Assembly: GCA_002699085.1 (NCBI GenBank)
Contig: PAAR01000019.1
Coordinates: forward strand, 1 to 64,000
Source: Micavibrio sp.
GTDB lineage: Bacteria; Pseudomonadota; Alphaproteobacteria; Micavibrionales; UBA9664
Direction: 5' to 3'
Length of the DNA stretch: 64,000 bases
Shown here: positions 54,140 through 63,735 of the stretch, piece after piece
Layout of the letters: every line of letters begins with the position of its first letter
How positions within the stretch are numbered: position 1 is the first letter of the stretch
Translations under genes and position numbers: made by a program
The notes under the pieces: generated by a model
Told to the model about the DNA's origin: nothing
Databases searched by the model: none
Seen by the model: the letters and a program-made list of their open reading frames with translations, nothing else

Positions 54140-54763
54140 TTAAAGATGGCCTAATTCCTCAAAAAACTCAAGGGCAGAACGTATGTCTTTACCGTTTTTC
54201 AAGGCTTTTCCCAATTGGGTTACGACTGTCGGGTAGGCGATATGTTCTTCTGTAAGAATGCGCGCCGCCAATGTTTCTTCTGTATCATCATCTAAGATCG
54301 AAACGTCCCTTTGTAATAAGACGTGACCGCCATCTAATTCTTCTGTCACAAGGTGTACAGAACAGCCACTATGTATGTCGCCCGCCTCTAATGCCTGCTT
54401 ATGAGGGTTTAAGCCTTTATATTTAGGGAGTAATGAAGGGTGCATATTTAAAATAGGTGTAGGCCAGTGTTGAATAAAATAAGGTGATAGAATGCGCATA
54501 AACCCAGCCAAACATAAGAGGTCAACGTTATAAGGGGCGAGTTTTTCAATCACCGCTTTATCGAAGTCTTGGCGATTTTGGAAGTCTTTAGGGGATAGTG
54601 TTTCAACTTTTATGCCAGCATCTTTGGCAATCTCTAAGCCAGCGGCATTCTTTTTGTCTGAAAAGACGACTACAGGTTGCACGAGGTCTTTTGGACAGTT
54701 TTCAATAAGTGCCTGCATATTGCTGCCACGGCCAGAAATAAAAATGGCGAGTTTTAAGACCAT
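54140..54763 (-). CDS. purN: phosphoribosylglycinamide formyltransferase
   Basis: The 207-aa enzyme has [13 protein letters not shown] (phosphate loop, 8-20), LAGFMRIL and the catalytic block [16 protein letters not shown] (Asn, His, about 105-120), with VTEELDGG nearby. It transfers a formyl group from 10-formyl-THF to GAR. Overlaps the purM 3' end by 10 bp. Confidence 0.96.
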   Translation of the reverse strand: MVLKLAIFISGRGSNMQALIENCPKDLVQPVVVFSDKKNAAGLEIAKDAGIKVETLSPKDFQNRQDFDKAVIEKLAPYNVDLLCLAGFMRILSPYFIQHWPTPILNMHPSLLPKYKGLNPHKQALEAGDIHSGCSVHLVTEELDGGHVLLQRDVSILDDDTEETLAARILTEEHIAYPTVVTQLGKALKNGKDIRSALEFFEELGHL

Positions 54764-55812
54764 GCGCTGTCTGTGTTGTTAAGTTTGACCTCATTTTGGG
54801 CAATGACGGTTCCGATGATTGAACCACCCAGTTGCGTGCATAAAGCATCCGCATCGCTTTTATCGCATATAATTGCCATGCCTAGGCCTGTATTAAAAGT
54901 GAGAGCAAAATCATGCTGAGACAGCTTAGCCTCTTTTTTTAACCAAGTCATAGCTGGTGGTATAGACCATGCTGATGTATCAAGTTCAACACCGAGACCT
55001 TTTGGTAGAACACGTGGGATGTTTTCTAAGAGGCCGCCGCCTGTGATGTGCGCAAGGCCTTTAATATGAGTGGTTTTAAGCGCCTCTAAAATTGGCTTTA
55101 CATAGATTCTTGTGGGCTCTAGCAGGGCTTCGCCTAGCGTGTTTTTTTCGCTTTCAAAGGGTGGCCTTTGGTCATAAGAAAAACCGTTTTCCACAATTTT
55201 ACGCACAAGTGAAAAGCCATTTGAATGGAAGCCCGATGAGAGAAGGCCAATAACAATGTCACCCTCATTGATTGTTTCGCCAGTGATAAGTTGGTCACGC
55301 TCTACTGCTCCAACTGTAAAGCCCGCCAAATCATAATGTTTATCCTCATACATGGAAGGCATTTCGGCAGTCTCACCGCCAATGAGTGCGCAGCCAGCTT
55401 CAACGCAACCCTTTGCAATGCCCTCAATGACCGCTTGTGCTGTTTGCACATCAAGTTTTCCAGAGGCAAAATAATCTAAAAAGAATAAAGGTTCAGCACC
55501 CTGAACAATGAGATCATTGACGCACATGGCGACAAGATCAATGCCGACTGTATCGTGTATACCTGTTTCAATAGCTATTTTTAGCTTTGTGCCAACACCA
55601 TCTGTGGCTGAAACGAGCAAAGGGTCTTTGAAATGGCCGGCAGCTTTAAGATCAAATAAAGCGCCAAAGCCCCCTAAACCACCCATTGAACCACTACGTT
55701 GGGTCTTCTTAATGGCTGGCTTAATCTTTTCAACGAGCGTGTTTCCTGCGGCAATATCTACGCCAGCCTGTTTATATGCGTTGTCTGATGCGTTTGCCTC
55801 AAAGTTTGCCAT
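54754..55812 (-). CDS. purM: phosphoribosylformylglycinamidine cyclo-ligase
   Basis: The 352-aa AIR synthetase has GGFGALFDL, the ATP-binding [10 protein letters not shown] (about 70-79), [22 protein letters not shown] (about 142-152), [13 protein letters not shown] and [16 protein letters not shown]. It closes the imidazole ring in purine synthesis. It stands upstream of purN in the usual order and is divergent from the DUF2066 gene. Confidence 0.97.
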   Translation of the reverse strand: MANFEANASDNAYKQAGVDIAAGNTLVEKIKPAIKKTQRSGSMGGLGGFGALFDLKAAGHFKDPLLVSATDGVGTKLKIAIETGIHDTVGIDLVAMCVNDLIVQGAEPLFFLDYFASGKLDVQTAQAVIEGIAKGCVEAGCALIGGETAEMPSMYEDKHYDLAGFTVGAVERDQLITGETINEGDIVIGLLSSGFHSNGFSLVRKIVENGFSYDQRPPFESEKNTLGEALLEPTRIYVKPILEALKTTHIKGLAHITGGGLLENIPRVLPKGLGVELDTSAWSIPPAMTWLKKEAKLSQHDFALTFNTGLGMAIICDKSDADALCTQLGGSIIGTVIAQNEVKLNNTDSAWS

Positions 55813-55886
55813 TGTTTCCCCTCATTTGCCTGTTATAAATAAACTGTAAACAATAAATGTAAATTACTATTCAAGGATTATAAGCA

Positions 55887-56981
55887 ATGCGTCTTCTCTG
55901 TCATGTCTTTTTCTGCTTTTTAGTGTTGGGTATTTTAAGCCCTGCATTCGCAGATGATATTTTTATGATAGAAGATTTGAGCGTCGAAGTGGATGCGGCA
56001 AATGCTGTTGAAGCTAAGGAAAAAGCATTTATCCAAGCTCGTGCTGAGGCTTTTAAGGCATTGTCTGAGAGATTGTTAACGGATTCGGAGCTTGAAAAAG
56101 GTCCTGAAATGTCAGATGCACAGATATCAGCTTTGATTAAAAATTTTAAAATTAAAGATGAGCGCATGTCATCAAAAGGCTATAAGGCTAATTTCACTTT
56201 TTATTTTAAAGAACCAGAAACACGCCGTTTGTTTAAGCAAGGCGGCTATCAGTATAGTGATATTAAAAGCGGTTCGGTGCTCATACTGCCTTTTTATGAG
56301 GTGGCAGGAAATGCCACAATTTGGGGTGAGCAAAATCCATGGTTCAGTGCATGGAAAACTGTCGATACTTATAAAGGGCAAGTACCTGTCATTGTACCTT
56401 TAGGGGACACCCAAGATTTTGGTGAGGTGAATGAAAGAGATCCTTTATCCTATGATTTGGATAAACTCCAAATAATGAAAGATCGATATAAGGCTCGTAA
56501 GGTATTTATTTCGATCCTCAATGATCGCCAAGAAATCCTCCTGTACGACGCTAGCGGTTATCAGCCGATTTTGGTGAAAACATTCACTGTCAGCGATGTG
56601 AGTCCAGAAATCCTACAGGGCTTTGTAAAAACAGTGCATAGTTTTATGCAGCGTGATTGGAAAGAACAAACTGCTATTTCTGAAAATTCACCGCAAGGGA
56701 CATTGCAAGTGATGGTTTATTTTAATGGCCTTGGTGAATGGATATCATTACGTTCGGCGCTTGACCGTGTGACGGCAGTGGATAGTTATGACATGATTAA
56801 TTTGAATGCCGATCATGCCGAAATTAAATTAAATTTCGCAGGGTCGTTTCAACGTCTATCTTTGGCCTTAGAGCAAGAAGGACTTGTGATTGAGCAGCCT
56901 GAAATTCAAGGCCAGTATGATAGCTTTGGGAATTATTTTTATAAGGCGGCTAATCAAAAACCAATTTTGAGAAAATTGTAA
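55887..56981 (+). CDS. DUF2066 domain exported protein
   Basis: The 364-aa protein has a signal peptide (1-22, PAFA-D) and a DUF2066 N-terminal region (VEAKEKAFIQARAEAFKALSERLL, quoted in part as AFIQARAEAFKALSERLL, about 45-63). The rest has alternating strands. Function unknown; in alphaproteobacteria it is commonly found between purM and the hda-like gene, as here. AAGGA precedes the ATG; the stop overlaps the hdaA start (TAATG). Confidence 0.8.
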   Translation: MRLLCHVFFCFLVLGILSPAFADDIFMIEDLSVEVDAANAVEAKEKAFIQARAEAFKALSERLLTDSELEKGPEMSDAQISALIKNFKIKDERMSSKGYKANFTFYFKEPETRRLFKQGGYQYSDIKSGSVLILPFYEVAGNATIWGEQNPWFSAWKTVDTYKGQVPVIVPLGDTQDFGEVNERDPLSYDLDKLQIMKDRYKARKVFISILNDRQEILLYDASGYQPILVKTFTVSDVSPEILQGFVKTVHSFMQRDWKEQTAISENSPQGTLQVMVYFNGLGEWISLRSALDRVTAVDSYDMINLNADHAEIKLNFAGSFQRLSLALEQEGLVIEQPEIQGQYDSFGNYFYKAANQKPILRKL

Positions 56982-57664
56982 TGACAAATACAGTGAGGCA
57001 ATATGCGCTGGATTTTCCGCACCGTAGTGCCTATGGGCGCGAGGACTTTTTAATTGCGCCATGTAATGAGGCAGCTGTTAAATGGATTGATTTATGGCCC
57101 GATTGGCCTGCACCTGCACTTGTGCTTTATGGCGAGGCAGCAAGCGGAAAGACACATTTATCCTATGTTTGGCAAGATCGTGTTGATGCGTTGAGACTGC
57201 CTGTCCAAGATTTAATTGGTGCCGATTTCAGCCGAATTTTTACTAAGGCTAAAGCGCTTATCATTGAGGATGTTGATCAGCTAATTGGCGATATTGAGAT
57301 CGAAAAATCACTCTTCCATTTGTATAATATGGCGAAAGAAGAACAGGGACATATTCTGCTGACCGCCCATAGTGTAGCTTCATCTTGGGATTTTAAATTG
57401 CCTGATTTAAGGTCACGTTTATGTGCTGCACCTTCTGTATCAATTCATGCGCCTGATGATATGCTATTGAATGCTGTGTTGGTGAAAATGTTTATGGATC
57501 GCCAATTAGAAGTTTCTGAGGATGTGCTGAATTATATTAGCAGCCGCATTGAAAGAAGTTTTTCCTATATTCGCCAACTTGTCGAGCGAGCCGATAAAAT
57601 TGCTTTGGCAGAGAAAAAAGGTATTACCATTCCAGTCATACGGCGGGTTCTTGAACAAATGTAA
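56981..57664 (+). CDS. hdaA: DnaA-related regulatory ATPase HdaA
   Basis: The 227-aa AAA+ domain I-III-like protein without DNA-binding domain IV. It begins with QYALDFPHRSAYGREDFLIAPCN, whose QxxLDF-type motif at residues 7-12 is the beta-clamp-binding site. Walker A is YGEAASGKTHL (about 51-61), Walker B ALIIEDVDQ (about 88-96), then LRSRL near sensor regions. Hda/HdaA works with the sliding clamp to convert DnaA-ATP to DnaA-ADP and prevent over-initiation. Its 3' end overlaps the convergent SixA-like gene by 29 bp. Confidence 0.9.
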   Translation: MTNTVRQYALDFPHRSAYGREDFLIAPCNEAAVKWIDLWPDWPAPALVLYGEAASGKTHLSYVWQDRVDALRLPVQDLIGADFSRIFTKAKALIIEDVDQLIGDIEIEKSLFHLYNMAKEEQGHILLTAHSVASSWDFKLPDLRSRLCAAPSVSIHAPDDMLLNAVLVKMFMDRQLEVSEDVLNYISSRIERSFSYIRQLVERADKIALAEKKGITIPVIRRVLEQM

Positions 57665-58112
57665 TCTCGCCGCTCTCTATATCTTTCCAGCTATTAATAT
57701 CAAAAACTATTTCCGTGAGCGTGCAAGGCCTATAACCCATTGCCAAATAACTATGTTGTTTCATAGATTGTGGACTAGCTAAGCGCTGAATAATATGCGG
57801 AATTGACGGTGCATGGCCGATAATTAAAAGATTATTGTCGTTGTCATCGCAATTATATATTTCTCGAAATAACCCCTCATGTGATGCTTCAAATAAATGT
57901 TCATTGACTGTGATGTTTTTTAAGCCAGCGTGTAAGGCGGTGTCTTGTGTTCTTTTTGCAGGAGAACAGTAAATACAGTCAAAGTTGAAACCTTGTTCAT
58001 CAATAACTTTTGATAAATTAAGGGCCTGTACAATACCTTTCTCAGTAAGGGGGACATTGAGGCCAAGCCCTGATTCACGATCGGCATGTCTTAGTAGGTA
58101 TAATTTCTTCAC
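57636..58112 (-). CDS. SixA-like histidine phosphatase
   Basis: The 158-aa protein of the phosphoglycerate mutase-like superfamily has the catalytic LLRHADR motif (His8), SPAKRTQDTA (Arg) and LLIIGHAPSIPHI (second His, about 118). Size fits the SixA subgroup, which dephosphorylates His on HPt domains. GTG start overlaps the previous stop (GTGA), so it is coupled to the HAD gene. The large kinase at 50890 carries an HPt, but no link is shown. Confidence 0.85.
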   Translation of the reverse strand: MKKLYLLRHADRESGLGLNVPLTEKGIVQALNLSKVIDEQGFNFDCIYCSPAKRTQDTALHAGLKNITVNEHLFEASHEGLFREIYNCDDNDNNLLIIGHAPSIPHIIQRLASPQSMKQHSYLAMGYRPCTLTEIVFDINSWKDIESGEITFVQEPAV

Positions 58113-59017
58113 CGAGCCAGTGTAGAATATTTTGGCGCATTTTCCATGGTTTTTAATGTCTGAACAATATCAGCCCAGAAAGCCACGTGTTCTTTGTAAT
58201 CGGTAAAACGAATATCGCACAAATCTGGTGCATCAGCCGTTACGCCTAGGCCTTTTCCACCAGTACCTTGAGCAATAATCATTGCGGATTCATCTGCTGA
58301 ACGGCTATCCCCTGCATAATAAATAGTTTTGCCTTGAAAGCTATGCATCTTTGAAATATTGCGAAGCGCTATACCCTTATCTAAGCCTTTTGGTAGAATT
58401 TCGATATAAGAATTATCACGTACAACTTGATGTTTTTCGTAATAACCTTGTAATAAAGCTTCTCCGTGTAATAAATCATTCGCCAATTCGACAAGGCGAC
58501 GTGCAAATTTTTCTCTTTTTTGAATATCGCCACAAACGCCTGTGAATTGCAGAGTGAGTGTTTGCTCTTTGTGATCTTCAACGCTTAAAGCGTTTAAGTC
58601 TAAATTATCTGTGTTGCCTTCGGTCATAATTTCGGCTTTTAAACGATCAATGCATTCTTGTCTGAAGATAGCTTTTATCATTTCGATATCATGGCCATTT
58701 TGCTTATGTAACACTTCATAATTAACACGGATCATTGCGCCATTTTCTGTGGCACGAATACCTTTGAATTCAGGCATAACTGTTTCTAAATAAATAGAGG
58801 GACGACCTGTTAAGATAGCAACGGCACCATGCGTGCGTTGTGTCAAATAGTTAAATATATCCGTAAGCTCTTGATTGACAGGTAGCTTATCATGGTTACC
58901 TGGTGTATCATTGGCACAGGTTTGATCCATGTCATATGCCATGGCCGCACGGCCTTCGACGATATCTCGGATAATTTGCGTTTTAAGCGCAGTTTTTTGC
59001 GCATGGGTGGCAAACAT
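58109..59017 (-). CDS. HAD-superfamily phosphatase, trehalose-phosphatase-like
   Basis: The 302-aa protein has motif I YDMDQT (Asp nucleophile, about 28-33), motif II AILTGRPS (Thr/Ser region, about 67-74), and motif III/IV EILPKGLDKGIAL followed by YAGDSRSADESAM (Asp pair, about 246). This arrangement resembles OtsB trehalose-6-phosphate phosphatases. No OtsA is seen in the window, so trehalose is only a possibility. It overlaps both neighbours by 1-4 bp. Confidence 0.78.
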   Translation of the reverse strand: MFATHAQKTALKTQIIRDIVEGRAAMAYDMDQTCANDTPGNHDKLPVNQELTDIFNYLTQRTHGAVAILTGRPSIYLETVMPEFKGIRATENGAMIRVNYEVLHKQNGHDIEMIKAIFRQECIDRLKAEIMTEGNTDNLDLNALSVEDHKEQTLTLQFTGVCGDIQKREKFARRLVELANDLLHGEALLQGYYEKHQVVRDNSYIEILPKGLDKGIALRNISKMHSFQGKTIYYAGDSRSADESAMIIAQGTGGKGLGVTADAPDLCDIRFTDYKEHVAFWADIVQTLKTMENAPKYSTLAR

Positions 59018-59409
59018 TATTTTGCGAGCACTAAACTTGGCGGTATTTGATGAAGAAAGCTTGCTGGAGTATGCGCTCTTTTAGCGTGCATTTCTGCGGT
59101 ATAATCAGCTGCAATTACATGGCTGTTCTCAAGAATCGGTTTCATCAGTGAGCAAAAGTCACTGTAAGTAAGTTCTTTACCTTTTGCTTCTGCTATCTGT
59201 ATAAGGAAATTATATATATAAACGCTTTCTATAGGATCTTGTGCGACAGTGCGGGCATTGCGAAAAGCATTTTGCAGTTTTGTTACATATGATTCAGACA
59301 TATTGAAAGTCAGATTGCGATCTTGATCGTCTATCCAAATACCTTGCTGAAGGTTTGCAATCATTGCGCCAGCGGTTTCAATTGTTGCTTTTACTTTTGC
59401 TGCAGTCAT
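59017..59409 (-). CDS. hypothetical protein coupled to the HAD phosphatase
   Basis: The 130-aa mainly helical protein has no membrane span. IWIDDQDRNLTFNMSESYVTKLQ and VYIYNFLIQIAEAKGKELTYSDFCSLM are the recognisable stretches. The stop overlaps the HAD start (TAATG). GAGAGAAAAC upstream serves as Shine-Dalgarno. No family recognised; the tight coupling suggests a shared role with the two phosphatases. Confidence 0.5.
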   Translation of the reverse strand: MTAAKVKATIETAGAMIANLQQGIWIDDQDRNLTFNMSESYVTKLQNAFRNARTVAQDPIESVYIYNFLIQIAEAKGKELTYSDFCSLMKPILENSHVIAADYTAEMHAKRAHTPASFLHQIPPSLVLAK

Positions 59410-59502
59410 GTTTTCTCTCCTTGTATAGAGTGTTTATGCGTAATAATGACTTTTTTGTAAATCATTTCTTACGATGCGCTGCAGAATAACCGAGATATTT
59501 AA

Positions 59503-60657
59503 TTATGTCAAGTTTTTGATGATTTTGCCTTTTTTAAGGCCGATCATCAGCTTACCTTTTAAAAGATTTTCGGCATCTTGTCCGAATACTTTGTAACGCC
59601 AGCCTTGAAGCAGCGGTAAGTCTTCAGTGTTGTCCATGGCGAGCTGCTCGAGGTCGCTAGCATTAGCAATCATTTTTGCGGCTAGACCATGTTCATGGGC
59701 ATTTAACTTTAGCAGTAATTTGAGCATATCTAGAACAGCGCTGATATCAGTTGCTGCTCTCGGTTTTTTCATGGGCAGATCGATTTCAGCTGTTTCGGCG
59801 GTGTCCACAGCGGTTTTGATGACTTTTAAAAGATTGGTACAATGATGACCCGATTTGTAATGATCGGGTAGCGAACGAATGCGGGTTAATTGATCGGGCT
59901 TTGTCGGATGGATCATGGCTAATTGCGCCAATACTTCATCTCTTAATATACGTGTTTTAGGGATGTCTTTATCTTGAGCAAATTGTTCTCGCCATGCCGC
60001 TAAGGCTTTTAAAACTATATAATCAAGGCGTTTTCCTGAACGAATTTTGATCCGTTTCCATGCTTCTTCTGGGTCGTTTTTATAGGTTTTCGGATTAGAA
60101 AGAATCTTCATTTCTTCTTCTATCCAATCTAATCGCTTTTGCTTTTTTAGATCAGCAGACAGTTTGATATAAACCGTAATTAGATAAGTCACGTCACCTA
60201 TGGCATATTTAAGTTGTGCCTCGCTTAAAGGACGTAACGCCCAGTTCGTGAATTGTCGGCTTTTATCGATTTCTTCTTTGCAAATTTGTTGTACAAGCGT
60301 GTTGTAACCAATTTGATCGCCATATCCTAAGACAGAAGCAGCAACTTGTGTGTCAAAAATAGGAGTAGGGAGCTTGCCGTCCATGAGTTGATAGAAAATC
60401 TCTAGATCCTGTTTCGGCGCATGAAACACTTTGAGGATTTTTTTATCAGCAAATATTTTTAATAAAGGACTTAAATCTAATCCTTTGGCTAAAGGGTCAA
60501 TTGCAACGGGTTCAATGCCTTCGCCACCCACTTGAATCAAGCATAATTGCGGGTAATACGTCTTTTCCCGCATAAATTCTGTATCGACTGTGATGAATGA
60601 GGGCAATTTTTGTGCACAAAAGGCTTTGAGGTCTGAATTGTTTTCAATTAACTGCAT
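59503..60657 (-). CDS. rnd: ribonuclease D
   Basis: From ATG 60657 (MQLIENNSDLK) the product is 384 aa. It has a DEDDy 3'-5' exonuclease: FITVDTEFMREKTYYP (D/E pair about 22-26), VFHAPKQDLEIFY (Asp about 85) and AIGDVTYLI (Tyr/Asp about 150). An HRDC domain follows (about 210-290). It trims tRNA 3' ends. An in-frame ATG at 60669 lies inside a palindromic repeat (GGCGGGCATGACAAG), so that start would be supplied by the repeat; 60657 is preferred. Confidence 0.93.
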   Translation of the reverse strand: MQLIENNSDLKAFCAQKLPSFITVDTEFMREKTYYPQLCLIQVGGEGIEPVAIDPLAKGLDLSPLLKIFADKKILKVFHAPKQDLEIFYQLMDGKLPTPIFDTQVAASVLGYGDQIGYNTLVQQICKEEIDKSRQFTNWALRPLSEAQLKYAIGDVTYLITVYIKLSADLKKQKRLDWIEEEMKILSNPKTYKNDPEEAWKRIKIRSGKRLDYIVLKALAAWREQFAQDKDIPKTRILRDEVLAQLAMIHPTKPDQLTRIRSLPDHYKSGHHCTNLLKVIKTAVDTAETAEIDLPMKKPRAATDISAVLDMLKLLLKLNAHEHGLAAKMIANASDLEQLAMDNTEDLPLLQGWRYKVFGQDAENLLKGKLMIGLKKGKIIKNLT

Positions 60658-60662
60658 AAATC

Positions 60663-61022
60663 TTGTCATGCCCGCCTTGTGCGGGCATCCGTTCAGGTTA
60701 GGGTTTCATATAAATCCTGCCAATCAGGATTAAATTCTTCAATAATTTTCATCTTCCATTTTCTTGGCCATCTTTTTAATCTTTTCTCTCTAGTGATAGC
60801 TGTTTCAGGATCATCATAGATTTCAAAATAGACAAGTGTCTTTATACCATATCTTTTTGTAAAAGAGTCTGCGATTTCTTCTTTATGTTCCCAAATTCTT
60901 TTTTGTAAATTGGATGTAAACCCAACATAGAATGTGCTATTTTTTGCTTTGGCTAATATGTAGACATAGTATTTTTTTGGTTGCATATTATACCAGATAC
61001 CCGCATAAAGCGGGTATGACAA
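60663..61022. mobile_element. 360-bp palindrome-bounded unit carrying a GIY-YIG gene
   Basis: Left end TTGTCATGCCCGC (60663-60675) and right end GCGGGTATGACAA (61010-61022) are inverted copies with one mismatch in 13. Each end also forms its own hairpin: ATGCCCGC/GCGGGCAT (60668-60688) and ATACCCGC/GCGGGTAT (60997-61017). The single gene inside is a GIY-YIG endonuclease. This arrangement resembles REP-type palindromes linked to a resident nuclease; it lies between rnd and aspS. Confidence 0.6.
60693..60986 (-). CDS. GIY-YIG family nuclease
   Basis: From ATG 60986 the product is 97 aa: MQPKKYYVYILAKAKNSTFY, then YVGFTSNLQKRIWEHK, the GIY-YIG core with catalytic Tyr and Arg. YFEIYDDPETAITREKRLKRW supplies the metal Glu. 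Length fits the single-domain GIY-YIG/UPF0213-like group. A longer frame begins at 61022 but its first 10 codons are the terminal palindrome, so 60986 is preferred. It would cut DNA, perhaps at the flanking palindromes. Alone on the minus strand between aspS and rnd. Confidence 0.85.
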   Translation of the reverse strand: MQPKKYYVYILAKAKNSTFYVGFTSNLQKRIWEHKEEIADSFTKRYGIKTLVYFEIYDDPETAITREKRLKRWPRKWKMKIIEEFNPDWQDLYETLT

Positions 61023-61051
61023 CTAGATAATAAAAAGAAGAGAAATAAAGC

Positions 61052-62866
61052 ATGCATGCATATCGCACCCATAAATGTGGTCAATTAAGAACTGAGAACG
61101 TCGGGGAGACCGTTAAATTATCAGGCTGGATCCATAAAAAACGTGACCATGGTGGTGTCGTGTTCGTTGATTTGCGGGACCATTACGGCTTGACGCAATG
61201 TGTTGTTGATGAAGGCTCACCTTTGCTTAAAACACTTGATGATTTGCGTCATGAATCAGTGATTACTGTTACCGGTAAGGTCGTTGCACGTTCACCAGAG
61301 ACAGTGAATGAAAAATTGCCAACAGGTGGCATTGAAGTCCGTATTGAAGATTTAGAAGTACAATCGGCTGCTGATGTGTCACCAATTGTTGTGCATGCTG
61401 AAGAAGATTCAGGCGAAGAAACACGACTTAAATATCGCTATCTTGATCTTCGTCGTGAGAAGATGCAGCGTAAAATGAAGCTGCGCTCAGGTGTGATTGC
61501 CTCTATCCGTAAACGTATGTGGGATATGGATTTCACAGAATTTCAAACACCGATTCTAACAGCAAGCTCACCAGAAGGGGCGCGTGACTTTATTGTACCG
61601 TCTCGTCTGCATCCAGGTAAGTTTTATGCGCTACCACAAGCGCCGCAACAATTTAAACAGCTGACGATGATGTCTGGTTTTGATAAATATTTCCAAATTG
61701 CGCCTTGTTTTCGTGATGAAGATGCCAGAGCAGATCGTTCGCCGACAGACTTTTACCAGCTCGATGTTGAGATGAGCTTTGTCACACAAGAAGATATCTT
61801 TAATGTGATCGAGCCTGTGATGCGTGGTATTTTTGAAGAATTTGGTGACTTTACGGGCGAGCGTATTACGATCCCAGAAGGTGCCTTCCCCCGTATTCCA
61901 TATAGCGAATGCATGCTGAAATATGGTTCAGATAAACCTGACCTGCGTAATCCCTTAGAGATTTGTGATGTAAGCAGCGTTTTCGCACGTGATGATGTTG
62001 AGTTTAAAGCTTTTAAAGGTGTTGTGGAGCAGGGCGGTGTTGTCCGTGCAATTTGTGCACCACAAGTGGCAGATCAACCACGTTCATTTTTTGATAAGTT
62101 AAATGGTTGGGCGCAAAAAGAAGGTGCGCCTGGTTTGGGCTATGTTTTGTTTAAAGATGGTGAAGGCGCTGGGCCAATTGCTAAGTTCATACCTGCCGCA
62201 GCACAAGAGGCGCTGAAAGAAATAACAGGTGCTAAAGAAGGTGATGCAATTTTCTTTGTATGTAATAAAGAAATGGAAGCAGCAAAATTTGCAGGTAAAG
62301 CCCGTGAAGCAATCTGTGATGCGATGGGTAATCGTGAAACAGGTGTTTTCAAATTCTGCTGGATCGTTGACTTCCCAATGTACGAATATGATGAAAAGGC
62401 CAAGAAGGTTGATTTCTCTCACAATCCGTTCTCTATGCCGCAAGGTGGTATGGAGGCATTGGAAACAATGGATCCTTTGGATATTCTTGCGTATCAATAT
62501 GATATTGTTTGTAACGGCTATGAATTATCATCTGGTGCGGTACGTAACCATAAGCCAGAAATCATGGAAAAAGCCTTTTCAATTGCTGGATATAGCAAAG
62601 ACGTTTTGGAAGCTAAATTTGGCGGTATGTTAAACGCTATGCGTTTTGGTGCCCCTCCGCACGGCGGTATTGCCCCTGGGATTGACCGTATCGTGATGTT
62701 GCTTGCCAATGAGCACAATATCCGTGAAGTAACACTTTTCCCAACGAATAATGCTGCGGAATGCTTGATGATGAATGCGCCATCTGAAATGGATCCAAAT
62801 CTATTAAAAGATGTGCATATCAAATTGGATTTACCAAAGATAAAAGATAAAGAAAAAGCCGCTTAA
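61052..62866 (+). CDS. aspS: aspartate-tRNA ligase
   Basis: The 604-aa bacterial-type class IIb synthetase has an N-terminal OB fold ([21 protein letters not shown], about 24-44, quoted in part as [16 protein letters not shown]). Motif 2 is [19 protein letters not shown] (about 217-235) and motif 3 [18 protein letters not shown] (about 530-547). A GAD insertion domain lies between. Bacterial length suggests the usual discriminating or non-discriminating type cannot be told apart. AAG rich Shine-Dalgarno (AAGAAGAG) upstream. Confidence 0.97.
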   Translation: MHAYRTHKCGQLRTENVGETVKLSGWIHKKRDHGGVVFVDLRDHYGLTQCVVDEGSPLLKTLDDLRHESVITVTGKVVARSPETVNEKLPTGGIEVRIEDLEVQSAADVSPIVVHAEEDSGEETRLKYRYLDLRREKMQRKMKLRSGVIASIRKRMWDMDFTEFQTPILTASSPEGARDFIVPSRLHPGKFYALPQAPQQFKQLTMMSGFDKYFQIAPCFRDEDARADRSPTDFYQLDVEMSFVTQEDIFNVIEPVMRGIFEEFGDFTGERITIPEGAFPRIPYSECMLKYGSDKPDLRNPLEICDVSSVFARDDVEFKAFKGVVEQGGVVRAICAPQVADQPRSFFDKLNGWAQKEGAPGLGYVLFKDGEGAGPIAKFIPAAAQEALKEITGAKEGDAIFFVCNKEMEAAKFAGKAREAICDAMGNRETGVFKFCWIVDFPMYEYDEKAKKVDFSHNPFSMPQGGMEALETMDPLDILAYQYDIVCNGYELSSGAVRNHKPEIMEKAFSIAGYSKDVLEAKFGGMLNAMRFGAPPHGGIAPGIDRIVMLLANEHNIREVTLFPTNNAAECLMMNAPSEMDPNLLKDVHIKLDLPKIKDKEKAA

Positions 62867-62869
62867 TAG

Positions 62870-63625
62870 CTATTTAGGTATATATTGTTGTGCGAGCATA
62901 TAAACAGTTGGTGCAGCTAGGATGCTTAATACTATTACAAGAGGTCTTTTCGCTACGAACGACACGGCCATTTGATGAATATTTGAAAGCCCTGTGCTTC
63001 TTTTATTAGATCCTTTGGTGTCTGGTGTATGACGATCTTCTCTCAAGTGAGCAATAAGCTTTTTTAAGTGCTCAAGCTCTTTGTCGAAGCGTTCGAAATT
63101 AGCTTTCTGTATAGGATCGTCTTTACGGAATCCCTCAGGTATTTGGTCTATAAGGCTTTTAAGTAAAAGGCCTTTTTTGCCGTCAAAATTATCTTGTCTA
63201 TCTAGGTCATAGGCTCTGCGTATCATCCATATCAATTGATCTTGCAATACTTCTTCTAATGTTGGCGCGTTCCTACCCATATGAGAAAAAGGGGTGTCTT
63301 CAGCTACGTAGTTAAAGGCAAAATCTGAACAACTAGGGCCGCCAATCGCTGTTATTTCAAATGGATAATTATTTAAGTAGAAAATATTCGGTTCTATTTC
63401 ATCTTGGCGCATATCAACAAAATCTAAGTGACTATTTAGAGAGAGTAGTAATTCTGGCATAAAATTGAAGAATGCTGTCTGGCGTTTGACGGCGGCTTGT
63501 GCGAGTTCAAGTATATCTTGGTCAGTTTGTGACGATTTTTTGCCTGAAAAGCCTTGGTTAAAGGCCCTTGAGGCACGTAAGCTATTAACAATGCGTTCTT
63601 CTAAGTCTTCTAAATATTTACTCAT
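62870..63625 (-). CDS. hypothetical tail-anchored protein
   Basis: From ATG 63625 (MSKYLEDLEER) the product is 251 aa. It has a soluble, charged helical body and one hydrophobic segment near the C-terminus (about 222-246, PLVIVLSILAAPTVYMLAQQ). No signal peptide or catalytic motif is seen. A longer frame from 63676 adds 17 residues and is less likely. It converges on aspS with 3 bp between. Function unknown. Confidence 0.5.
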   Translation of the reverse strand: MSKYLEDLEERIVNSLRASRAFNQGFSGKKSSQTDQDILELAQAAVKRQTAFFNFMPELLLSLNSHLDFVDMRQDEIEPNIFYLNNYPFEITAIGGPSCSDFAFNYVAEDTPFSHMGRNAPTLEEVLQDQLIWMIRRAYDLDRQDNFDGKKGLLLKSLIDQIPEGFRKDDPIQKANFERFDKELEHLKKLIAHLREDRHTPDTKGSNKRSTGLSNIHQMAVSFVAKRPLVIVLSILAAPTVYMLAQQYIPK

Positions 63626-63682
63626 GCTGTCTCCATTTATGTTAAAAACATTAGGGCGAGGTATTCTTTCTGTCAAATGAAA

Positions 63683-63705
63683 AAAAACCGCCCGAAGGCG
63701 GTTTT
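63683..63705 (-). terminator. intrinsic terminator of ndk
   Basis: AACCGCC (63686-63692), loop CGAA, GGCGGTT (63697-63703); on the minus strand the stem is followed by TTTTTTTT (63688 side downward). It follows the ndk stop by about 30 bp. Confidence 0.88.
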
Positions 63706-63735
63706 AAATTCTTTAATAATAGCTTTGATTAAATA

